Origin: Metellina segmentata
Taxonomy: Eukaryota > Arthropoda > Arachnida > Araneae > Tetragnathidae
Assembly: GCA_947359465.1 (NCBI GenBank)
Contig: OX375878.1
Span: 81,075,627 to 81,139,626 of the forward strand
Reading direction: 5' to 3'
Length of the DNA stretch: 64,000 bases
Below the pieces are notes generated by a model, which was given only the letters and a program-made list of their open reading frames with translations, searched no databases and was not told the DNA's origin. Both the position numbers and the translations under genes were made by a program. Positions 43,407-53,272 of this stretch are shown piece by piece (position 1 is the stretch's first letter; the number at the start of each line of letters is the position of its first letter).

Positions 43407-44849
43407 CACTCATTGCCATAAAAATTTGCGCACCAAGAAAAAGTCGTCAAACGAAATTTTACACATGTAAGTACTACTTTGATATAAGTAAGTGATTAGA
43501 AAATCTATGAAAAAGGATCATTTATTGCAGAAAAATGTACAAATGAACGGAAGTTTTAGTACTCTGTTGGACCCATAGACTTCTAATATAATTCCTCTAT
43601 GGTTGGACCCCTCTAGCGCGAATGCACGATGCGATACGAGCGGGCATTGAGGCATACAAGTTCCGTATGATGTCCTGAGACATCTCGTTCTACAGTTGCT
43701 GTAAACGCGCCTTTAGTTCGACCAAACTCGTAGGGTGTCCAACTTGTCGTCCCAAATGATCCCAGATATGCTCGATTGGTGACAAATCTGGGGATCGAGC
43801 AGGCCAGGTAAGGGTAGTAATGTGGCGAAGGCAATCTTGTGACATCCTTGCTGTGTGTGGCCAAGCATTGTCTTGTTGAAAAATGGCTCCTGGGAGCCCT
43901 GTCATGAGTGGCATCGCATGTGGCTGAAGGATATCATGGACGTACCGCTGGGCTGTCATTGTGCCATGGATCAATATTAGGGGTGACCGTGTATCGTAAG
44001 AAATGCCACCCCATACCATCACACCAGCTGTGTGAGCGGTGTGTAGCTGTAAAACGAAGGCAGGATTGAGACGTTCACCACGGGGCCTCCACACACGAAA
44101 ACGGCTGTCATCATTGCTCAAATTGAATCTAGATTCGTCGCTGAAGACGACCTGGTTCCATTCCGATGCAATCCAATCCCGTCGTGCGCGATACCACTCC
44201 AAACGGAGGCGTCGGTGGGTGGGTGTCATTGGCAACACACGTAATATCAGATGTACCACACCGCGGTACCAGATGTCTTTCAGCCAGGCGCCTTTCGATG
44301 GTTCGGGAAGACACAGGGACCCGTTGTGAAGGTGCTGCCTGTGTCAGGATAGCGGCCAATGAGGCAGTTGGCTTTACGCGTGCGTTACGTATGATTTCTC
44401 GACAACTGGTCTGTCGAGGGCGTCCTGAGCCTGGCCGCCGTGTAAATGACGTCTCTTCTGTCCATTGGTCCCAACACCTCCTCACAGTATAATCAGAACG
44501 GCCTACTTGACGAGTTACACGCCGAGCTGACCACCCAGCTTCCATCATCCCGAAGATTCTTCCCCTCTCGAACTCTGACAGCTGCTCATATTGTCTTCGA
44601 TGGCGGCGTAACGGCATGTCTACCCGAGCGTTTCCTTTGCAAAAGATTACGTACACTCAAACAAGCTCTGCTTACCTGTTTTATACTCCAAGGAGAACGA
44701 AGTTGAACGCCCTCTAGTGGCATTACGCAATGCGCAATCACGCTGCATTTCTAATCATTTGCATATCTGGCCGACATGTAACTTCATGCCAAGTTTCGTT
44801 ACGATCCTACAGTTATTTCTTGGTGCGAAAATTTTTATGGTAATGAATG
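43407..44849 (-). mobile_element. Tc1-like transposon with long TIRs
   Basis: TIRs over 60 bp long (left CACTCATTGCCATAAAAATT; right, inverted, CATTCATTACCATAAAAATT), each flanked by TA (43405-43406 and 44850-44851). Length 1443 bp. The transposase on the minus strand has a frameshift and a stop, so the copy is not autonomous. Confidence 0.92.
43580..44617 (-). pseudogene. Tc1-like transposase with frameshift
   Basis: Starts MPLRRHRRQYEQLSEFERGR with a helix-turn-helix (WSARRVTRQVGRSDYTVRR) and the GRPRQT motif. The frame shifts around 44200. The catalytic part then shows VVFSDESRFNLSNDD, FQQDNAWPHTARMSQDCL and SPDLSPIEHIWDHLG. I count 32 residues between the last two catalytic residues. After ARLQQL a TAG is followed in frame by the usual C terminus (NEMSQDIIRNLYASMP). 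This subfamily is common in spider genomes, as I remember it. Confidence 0.9.
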
Positions 44850-45340
44850 TATTTGCAATTACCTCAACGGTAACAAAAAAAAAATTATTTAATTTTCCCG
44901 TGTTTTTATTTGATATTATATTTTCTCCAATTGCAATTGACGTTGAAACAAATTGTCTCTTTCTTAAAATCAAAAGATTTATGAAATAAGTAAGTCTTTA
45001 AATTTCTTTTATGTGATTGCATTGTCGTAAGTGGTAGAGCTCTGGCTGTGGTTTGCAAAATTGATGCTGTAGATTCGTCCACTGAAGCGTAGATTGTGAA
45101 TTTTCACCCATTCTCTCAATTTTCTTACTTCGTTTGAATTGTTCGAGCATCCATCAATAATAGTGGTAAATTATTCTGGTATCCATATAACTGTTTCCTT
45201 TTGTTTCAGCTTCCGATTATGTCGGCTGTAAGCTTTTAACGGAGAACCCTTCTGCCTGATGTCTTCAAACTTTTGATCGATTTGGTATGGGTCAAGGGAA
45301 TAGATATTAAACTCTTGCACAGTGGAAAAGTTAATTCCGT

Positions 45341-45760
45341 CCCATTGTCGAAAGTCGGTTCCGATCTATTGCCAAAAGCTGGTTCCGATCTATTGCCAAA
45401 AGCTGGTTCCGATCAATTACCAAAAGCTGATTCCGACCTATTGTCGAAAGCTGGTTCCGATCTATTGCTGATAGTTGGTTTCGTCCAATCGTTGAAAGAT
45501 GGTTTCATCCAATCTTGGAAAGTTGGTTCCGACCTATTACTGAAAGTTGGTTCCGACCTATAACCGAAATTTGGTTCCGTCCAACTGCCGAAAGTTGGTT
45601 TCGTCCAATCGCCGAAAGTTGGTTCCGTCCAATCGCCAAAAGTTGGTTCCATCCAATCGCCGAAAGGTGGTTCCGTCCAATCGCCGAAAGTTGATTCCGT
45701 CCAGGAGGAGAAAGTGGATTCCGTCCAATCGCCGAAAGTAGGTTCCGTCTATTTTTATGG
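45341..45760 (+). repeat. 24-bp minisatellite, about 17 units
   Basis: A unit close to GAAAGTTGGTTCCGTCCAAT plus CGCC, degenerating leftwards to CAAAAGCTGGTTCCGATCTATTGC-like forms. Because 24 is a multiple of three, frames stay open on both strands with eight-residue periods (for example KAGSDLLP and TEPTFGDW). I do not think these are genes. Confidence 0.9.
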
Positions 45761-46009
45761 TTTCATGCTAGTTTTATTTCATATGCAGTGTTCTTAAATT
45801 TTTTCCTTTGTATTTATGTGTTATGATGTTATGTCTCATTCCAGACAAATTCATAAAGTTATAGTTCACAGTTTCTAAGAAATCCGTGATTCTATGCATG
45901 TAAAGATAATTTTGGACACAAGTGTAATTAACAAATGTTTTATTCATTTAACCATAATGAACAAATATTTAATAAAAGCTGGTGCTTCACAAGCAGAAGA
46001 TAAGCAAAG

Positions 46010-47690
46010 AAACAAACGGAAGTATAAAGATGACTAAATCGAATTCAGATTCATCGTAATTGAAACGGAAGACCCTCAAATACCTTTCTGTGTAGTCTTC
46101 AAAAACAAACTTGAAAATGAATATCTCGTTCCTAGTAAACTAAAAACACATTTAGAAACTTCACACACATGGGTCAAATACAAACTATTTTGACAACTTG
46201 TCAGCGCAGAAAAATAAAACAGCAAAAGAACTTTTTTAAACTATATGAAGATGGCAGAAAATGGGTTGATTACCAGCTACAAGGTTGCACAGTTAATAGC
46301 ACAACGCAAAAAAAAAACACCGATGCCGAGTCCATCATTGCACCAGCATTAGCTATTATTTTCGAACAATGCTGGGAAAGTGAGCAACAGAGAAGGTCAA
46401 GAAAGGACCATTATCCAATGACACAATATCACGCAAAATAGAAGATTTATCTTCACTCTTAAAAATACAAATTGTCGAGCATTTCGAATCGCACGACAGT
46501 GAACTCTGGTAATTTTAAACTGATGAGTCGACATATATCAGTGGGAAAGCACACTTCCTTGCTTTCATTCGATTTGTTCAAGATGACAAATTCTTGAATG
46601 AATATCTTTTCTGCAAATATTTGAAGAGCACGACGACAGGAAAAGACATATTTGAGCTTGTAAAAGAAATTATTTCATGCTTTGGTTTGCTGTGGAAAAA
46701 GTGGGTTGGTGTTTGCACAGACGGATGTCCATCAATGTTAGGAAACTAAAAAGGATTTATCTCACTTGTGCGCCAAGAAAATCCAAATATTATAAACGTC
46801 CGCTGTCTGATTCACAGAGAATCTCTCTTTTCCAAATCTTTAATCCTGATATGTTGATTGTAATGAACCTCTTAAATCACGAATTTTCTCTCAGCTGTGC
46901 GACCACAATGGATTCCGACTACAAAACTCTTTTATATCACACCGAAGTGCGTTGACTTTCGAAGGAAAAGGTTTTGAAACAACTCATACACTTGAAAGCA
47001 GAGGTGATTTTGTTCATAGAGGTCGAAAAAACAATCTTTTGGATTTTCTCTTTATGACGACATTTGGCGACATATTTCTCTTGGACTTGTTTGAAAAGCT
47101 GAACTCTCTGAATTTAGATCTTCAAGGTCCATCCGAGAATATCACCACATCAAGATCAAAACTGAAGTAATTTGAAGAAAAATTAACACTGTGGAAATTT
47201 GAAATTTCAAAAGGAAATTTTGACTGCTTTACAGGTGTCAATGAATCTCAGTAAAAAAAGAAATTGCACACGAAACTATAAGCACAATTGACAAACTTCT
47301 AACCTCACTTAAAAGAGCTACTTTCCTTCGCTTTCAGTTGACGAATATGAATGGTTCATCAACCCATTTTTAATTTGCAAGACACCAAATTTGACAACAA
47401 CAGAAAAGGAGCAGCTCATTGTTGTGAGAAACGTTAATTTTCTCGTTCCATATTATTCGAGAAAAATTTGTACGAGTTTTGGCTTTCTGTCAGAAATTAC
47501 TGTACCCTGCAATCAGCTTGAAAGCTATTAAAATTCTTTTGCGAATTTGGATTTACAGCATTAACAGAAATCAAGTCCAAAAAGCGAGAACAACTTAGAA
47601 GTTGAGAGACGGTGAAATGCGAACCTATCTGGCGACTTTGGAACCTCATTTTAATTTAATTTGTTCAAGAAAACAGGCTCAGCCCTCTCA
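46010..47690 (+). pseudogene. hAT-type transposase pseudogene (ZBED5/SCAND3-like)
   Basis: A BED-like start (IVIETEDPQIPFCVV, YLVPSKLKTHLETSHT), then YISGKAHFLAFIRFVQDDKF, TGKDIFELVKEIISCF and KWVGVCTDGCPSMLG, the last matching the conserved DGxPxMxG block. The C-terminal region continues at 46700-47690 (ATMDSDYKTLLYHTEVR, FGFTALTEIKSKKREQL). The coding blocks change frame many times. Confidence 0.8.
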
Positions 47691-47739
47691 ATAAATAAAT
47701 TTTGCAAACAAATAATTTTTTTTGTATCATACACAATTT

Positions 47740-47945
47740 TTACATTATTTTTTCGTTTCCGCTTAGATTTTGCGCGATTGATTTCCCAGCCAGACGATAA
47801 ATCTTTAAACTGAAGTCAAAGTTCTTTTTTTTTCTTTCTCCTAGACCGTTAAAGACAGAGTAAAAATTTCAACGGATTCGAAATCTGTGGAAAATTTCAG
47901 TTTAGATTGATATCTAAAAATATGATTTTCTTTAAATAAATATGT
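47740..47945 (+). repeat. Dispersed repeat, copy B
   Basis: Matches about 7750-7910 closely (CGTTTCCGCTT, AGACCGTTAAAGACAGAGT, AAAAATTTCAACGGATTCG). Single fragment without ends. 47946-48180 holds nothing recognisable. Confidence 0.7.
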
Positions 47946-48179
47946 GTGACTACTATAGAAGTTAATTTTGAGTTTTAGAGTGACTACGAATAATCCCGTG
48001 CATTCATTTTCAGAAAAAATAGCGGATTTTTGGCGGATAGTCTTGCATTTAATTTTTTATGAATATGTTTTACTTGTGGAAACCTTGTACCTAGTATGAC
48101 ATATTTTCAAATATCATCATCAATATGAGAGGATGGTAAATGAAATTGTTACGGTATTCGTGGTTAATTTAGTTTAAGC

Positions 48180-48275
48180 GGGCGCAATTTTTCTTGAAAA
48201 TTCCAATCAACGGCAGAGTTGATGTTTGTCTGTTATCTATACAGATGTACACCGCTTGACTAATCCACACATTTG
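48180..48275 (+). repeat. Short dispersed block related to 27440-27490
   Basis: Shared pattern: GTTTGTCTGTTATCTAT... GACTAATCCACACATTTGGC here against CTGTCTGTTCTCTAT... GACCAATCCACACCACATTT there. Confidence 0.45.
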
Positions 48276-50501
48276 GCACACTTGCTCCTAGATGCAAATG
48301 CAACTGGATTACCCTCTTGCAATAAACATGCTCCTAGACCATCTTCAGAGCTATCACACAGGATAGTAATAGGCAAGATGTCATTAAATATTTTTAGAAC
48401 TGGTGTTGAACTAATTAACTTTTTAATGCTCTCAAAACTTTTATCCTGTTCTAGACTCCATTCAAATTCAACATCATTTTTTAACAATCCTCTTAAAGGA
48501 GCAGTAACAACAGAGACATTGGGTACAAATTTAGATAGAAAATTAACCATGCCTAGTAACCTCTTAATATCACCCTTACACAGAGGTTGTTCTAGTTCAG
48601 TAATAGCTCTAACATGACTTGGATCAGCTTGTATACCCATCTTAGATACTAAGAAACCCATATATTTTACTTCAGGGATCCTAAACTGAAATTTATCACG
48701 GTTGAACTTTACATTATTTGTTTTGGATCTCTCCAGAACCTCTATTAAAATTGTGTCATGGTCTTTTGCATCTTTACCTGCTATGATGAGATAGTCAAAA
48801 TAAATTTTTACCCCCTAATATCACCAAATAGTTTCTGATTCTTTTTCTGAAAGACCTCGGAGGCAGAACAAATTCCAAAAGGTAGTCTGTTAAACTTATA
48901 TCTACCAAAGGAAGATTTAAATGTACACAATTCTGAACTGGGATTACCTAATAGTATTTGCCAAAATCCTTCTTTTAGATCTAATACATAGAAACATCGC
49001 TTTCCTTCCAATTTGTTTATAATTTCTTCTGCAGAAGGAATTACATGATGTTCACGCTTTATTGCCTTATTAAGATTTCTGGTATCGACATGTTCTTAAT
49101 TTATCATTAGCCTTTTCGACCACAACTAAACTATTTACCCAGTCTGTGGGTTTGTTTACCTGAGAAACAATACATTTTTGTTCTAATTCCTTAATGGTAG
49201 TTCTTAACTCTTAATGTAAAGATTGGGGTACTAACAGGTGGTACATCTGGCTTTACTTCAATATGATGAGGCTCCCCAGGAAATTTCCTCAATCCCTCAA
49301 ATACATTTTGTAACTTTGTATGACATTTATTTTAGATTCAAGAGAAATTATATCAATAAGTTGAACTAACTGCAGTTTTTCACAAGATTGCAAACATAAT
49401 TCTGATTCTGGCTTCGCTTTTACATCTACGACAATAATTTTAAGAATAACATTAGAGTGTTTGTCAGTACAACAAGCTAGTTCTATAGACCCAATAGTTT
49501 TATTACCATATGACATTAAAATCACATCAGTCGAGTTTAATTGGTCCTTTAGTTTCAAGAACATGGAGTGGTAACACATTGACTTGGGCTCCTGTGTCCA
49601 GTTTAAAAGAAACTTGTTGACCCTCAACTGATATTACTTTAAGCCATTCATTGCAAATATTTGATTGAACATTACGTACAGTATTAACAAATAGGCTAAC
49701 ATCCGAATTATTTGATTACACTTCATTCACTTTCCTGTGAATACTTCTAGCAATTGATTGGATTTACCTTGCTTTTGCACATAGCTGCAAAAGGGTTTTT
49801 CCTTTAGCACTTGTTGCATAGTTTATTATAAACTGGGCACTGACCTTTCATGTGCTGTCTTCCATATGCTTGGCCTTCAACAATTTGTTGTTTTGAAGAT
49901 TTGGTCGTGTTATGGCTATGTCTATTTACATCATCAGCACAGTTGGAGTTATTGATGGTTTTTAACCGAATCCTACTCAATTCACAAGCTATAACAGTGT
50001 CGACCGCTTTTTGTAAGGACAGGGCAAGTTCCCGTAGCAGTCTTTCCTGCAAGTTGACATCTTGAACTCCCAGAACTATTCTGTCTCGAATCAGGCTGGT
50101 TTCCTGCTCTCCAAAGTTGCGTGATGCAGCAAGAGTCTTTAATTCAGTCAAGTACACGTCAATTGATTGACCGTCTTTTTGTGAACAAGAGAAAAACTTG
50201 AGCCGTTCAAACACTACATTACTTTGTGGTAAACAGTAATGATCGAATTTATGAATAACTTCCTCAAATTTTCTCTCACCCTCAAACTTGAATGTATTAT
50301 ATACATTCACGCCTTCATCAAAATTAGATTGAGTAATATGACAATTTTGATATTGTCCGGCTTTTCCACTTTCTCTGAAGCCATGAGAAAATTTTCTAGC
50401 TTCTGCATCCACTTCATCCAATTTTCACTGGTATTCCCACTGAAACACAACTCTCCAGGAGGCTTAAAGGTCATTGCGAATGATGATAACGGATTAGGCA
50501 A
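48260..50501 (-). pseudogene. Decayed gypsy element 4 (gag, protease, RT, part of RNase H)
   Basis: In order on the minus strand: gag N-terminal part (50501-50307, PPGELCFSGNTSENWMKW) and gag (50421-49804) with GQSIDVYLTELKTLA, RDRIVLGVQD and a zinc knuckle (ending CNKC). Then protease (VSFKLDTGAQVNVLPL, about 49605) and RT pieces (CFYVLDLKEGFWQILL; FNRLPFGICSASEVFQ). The catalytic RT box reads YFDYLII where YFDDL would be expected, so a catalytic Asp is lost. RNase H starts at ILCDSSEDGLGACLLQ and the element stops near 48260. Integrase and LTRs are absent. Many frameshifts and stops. Confidence 0.88.
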
Positions 50502-50849
50502 AGTTCACTTTACAGAACACAAAAGTTTTTTTTCTTTCAAAATACGAAGGTTCTTAGCAGGTTCCTGACACCTTGTTTCATTCTCTTGTGGTTATGTCAA
50601 TTATTCAGCAAGTTTCATAATCGTATTTAAATGAAAGCCACAATTTACACTAGGCCCAACTATTCACACATAACCGTGAAATGACGCACTAACTCATTTC
50701 GCGCCATTTGCGATAAATATTCTATCGAAGAAAACGTGTTTATTTCGCTTACTTGGTGAAAAAAAAGTATATTTTGAAACAAAATAGACGTTACTGGATA
50801 CAACCATTTTTTAAAATTTATTTATATTCTATTTACTTATGAAAACAAG
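50502..50849. other. No gene recognised
   Basis: AT-rich stretch between the decayed gypsy copy and the GC-rich block. No repeats noted. Confidence 0.4.
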
Positions 50850-51040
50850 GTGCGTCAGTGCGGAGACTCATGTGACGCGAGTTGCGGCGCCGTGAGGAAC
50901 TGCGGTATAAATTGCACGCAACTTGGACGTGCATCGCCGCTGCGGCGCCGGAGGCATGTGTGCACTACTCCATTGGAGCTAATGTATCTCAAATTGCACT
51001 TGCGTTGCCGCAGCGGCGCCGCACGTAGAAAAACCGAATG
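50850..51040. repeat. GC-rich imperfect palindrome
   Basis: A short GC-rich island in AT-rich DNA. CGTGCATCGCCGCTGCGGCG (about 50930) is mirrored by TTGCGTTGCCGCAGCGGCGC (about 51001), giving an imperfect hairpin with a spacer of about 45 nt. Probably the core of a foldback element. Overlapping frames are not convincing. Confidence 0.55.
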
Positions 51041-51917
51041 TGTGTACCGCACATTTACATTTTTTGTACGTGCACATTTACGACCAAAATTACGAGTACA
51101 TGGCACAAACCGTTGAATTGTCGCTTGGTAATAAGCGAAAACAGGGGTGGGCATTGAGTCGATCGCGATCGACCACCGGTGGACCACCAAGACATTTTGA
51201 TGTGACCGCCTTTACTAAGACCTAAGACTCTGTACCATATGGTACTAGCCGACCCTTTTTCTTTAACTCGTGGACGATGGAATGTGCATCAACATCCAGA
51301 CGATGACAACAACAACTTCAGTGTTTGCACGTGTGTTTTTGACAAAATACCGAAAGAGAGTTTTTCTCATCCGCGGCCTGGCGTTCCGTTCGTCCGTCCC
51401 TTTTTCCTTGCCCTTGTGTCTGGCAATTGAGTTCAGAGATGCTATAAACCGTTCTGTTCGTTTTCAGGAACGATTTTCCCATCGACACAGCTGGAGTTCC
51501 GTTGGTTCCCTAATCCCATGTCTGGAATGGAGATTAGCTTTTGGGAACTCAAGTCGCCATTACAGACGGTTTTTGCATCTGTGTGGGGGTGTCTTCAGTT
51601 CTGTTGAGGACAAAAACATCTCTTGCAAGGGCTCGGAAATCACCCCCTTCCGTTCGCAGCTGCGGTTTTGCGGATCCAAGAGAACGGGGATTTGAGAAAG
51701 AGACTGATTCTGAATTCGACGAGAGACAGATGTTTTGTGGAAAGCCATTGGTGCTTTGACTCCAGGCAGATTTTCGATTGTCGATGGCAGTACCCTAACT
51801 TTTAACTTCTAAACTTACTTGTAAATAATTTAATTATCGAAATGAATAGTTTAATTTTCAAACAGCTGTCCGTCTAATTCTTACATGACGGTACAACGCG
51901 CATGATAAAGAAACATA

Positions 51918-52818
51918 CGAGGGTTGTAAATAAAGTAGTGGCAACGTAGCCCAGAAAGTCGCAGAACATCGGGAATGCGTAAACATGATATCGCAGCAGT
52001 GAGGTGACACTGTTGTCGATGTGTAGAGTACATAAAACCGTCGATCCAGGAGAAGGGGTAGTTGCTGCGTGGCGTTGAAGTTGACAGTTTTGTTTTTACC
52101 GCTATAAATCATGTTTACAAAAGGTGATCTACTGTCGTGGATTAAAATAGAGGTTGCCCTTGGCAAAAATGCATCGCATTGTTTTCAAGGATTATCTGAA
52201 GCCTGTGCCGAGAATGCGTTACCGTATAGGACAGTTGAACGATGAGTCAAAGCGTTAGTGCAGATCGGACTGAGACTGCGTATTTGCACCGCCCAGGTCG
52301 GTCATCCATTCCTCAACATCACGTTGACATCGTGAGTGGCCTCTTTTCCATAGACCGTCGATGGACTGTTCGGGAATTATCCGTTGAAGTTGGGCTCAGT
52401 CATCAAGCGGTGTGGCACATACTGAAGAAAAGTGTTAACGTGAGGAAAATTGCTTCCCGCTGGGTTCCACATCGACTCACGGACGTATAGAAATGGTACC
52501 GGTATGCACTGGCTGGTATCCACCTCGACAGATACCGCAATGACAATGCTCGTTGTCATGTTGCACAAGCTGTAAATGATCTTTTGCGACGGTGGTCTTA
52601 GAAGGTGTTGGGACTCCCTCCGTACTCACCTGACATGAGTTTTTGTTACTATGACCTTTTTCCTACGTTGAAAGAACCCCCCTTCAAGGCATCCGATTTC
52701 CTGACGTGCCGTCTGTGATCCGAGCAGTAGGGAAGGTATAAGACTTTGCTGGTGATTATTTTGAAGGAATGTAATGTAATTTTGCTTGTATGTTCGTTAA
52801 AAAATGTTTTCTAGGTAT
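51918..52818 (+). pseudogene. Mariner-like element, right end lost
   Basis: Starts CGAGGGTTGTAAATAAAGTA after a TA (51916-51917), a mariner-style terminus. Inside, the plus strand encodes a helix-turn-helix (WTVRELSVEVGLSHQAVWHI) and, after a stop and a deletion, NDNARCHVAQAVNDLLRRW and PPYSPDMSFCYYDLFPTLKE, then GDYFEGM and a stop. The central catalytic region is largely missing. The right TIR was not found; the gypsy LTR begins at 52819. Confidence 0.82.
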
Positions 52819-53076
52819 TGTGGTGTTCGTTGGTGTGCAATTAATACAACATAAATTAGAACACAATAATTTATTCCACCAGACGAAAAGAGACACAAGA
52901 CGAACACAACCGAAAGGGAAAAGTTAAGAAGTAAGAATATTGATACGCGCTCCGTTCGCAATGCTTCGCGCATGCGCATTACAAACTTGCGCCGAGAGAG
53001 AAAGAGAGCGATATTACGCGAATCGTCTGCTTCTGACAAGAACAACGAATTTCAATTCGTACTCTCCATAGAGTAT
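52819..53076 (-). repeat. 3' LTR of gypsy element 3
   Basis: On the minus strand CACTGGGGGG (polypurine tract, about 53077-53086) precedes a segment ending at the CA complementary to TGTGGTGTTCG (52819). It contains a polyadenylation-like AATAAA. No partner LTR is visible in the window, so the inner boundary is approximate. Confidence 0.6.
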
Positions 53077-53272
53077 CCCCCCAGTGAAAGAGGGATACCG
53101 AGGAACGATATACAGTCATAATAGAGGATTATATACATTGGAAATATAAAAAAAACACAAATTTTAGAAAAATACGCACATTTTCGTAACAATAGAATGT
53201 GTTAAAAAAATTGAAAATGAATGAGTAAACACAAATATACAATGACAATCGTTAATATGTACAAATATAACA

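Larger units (their letters stand above)
43287..47700 (+). mobile_element. Decayed hAT transposon (ZBED5/SCAND3-like), with insertions
   Basis: The left end CAGTGTTTTGCAACCTGTGT is typical of hAT termini. Seventeen bases in lies the perfect 16-bp palindrome GTGTGCCGCGGCACAC (43303-43318). A degenerate hAT transposase lies at about 46010-47690. The right terminus is not found, so the right limit is approximate. A Tc1 copy (43407-44849) and a minisatellite (45341-45760) interrupt it. Linking the left end to the transposase is inference. Confidence 0.55.

Noticed and set aside
45413..45652. Eight-residue repeat protein TEPTFGDW, a possible secreted or silk-like repeat
   Set aside because: It is a minisatellite whose period is a multiple of three. 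No start, signal peptide or flanking coding sequence supports a gene.
51270..51695. 141-codon plus-strand frame as a host gene
   Set aside because: No domain, and it overlaps other open frames in the left arm of the hAT element.
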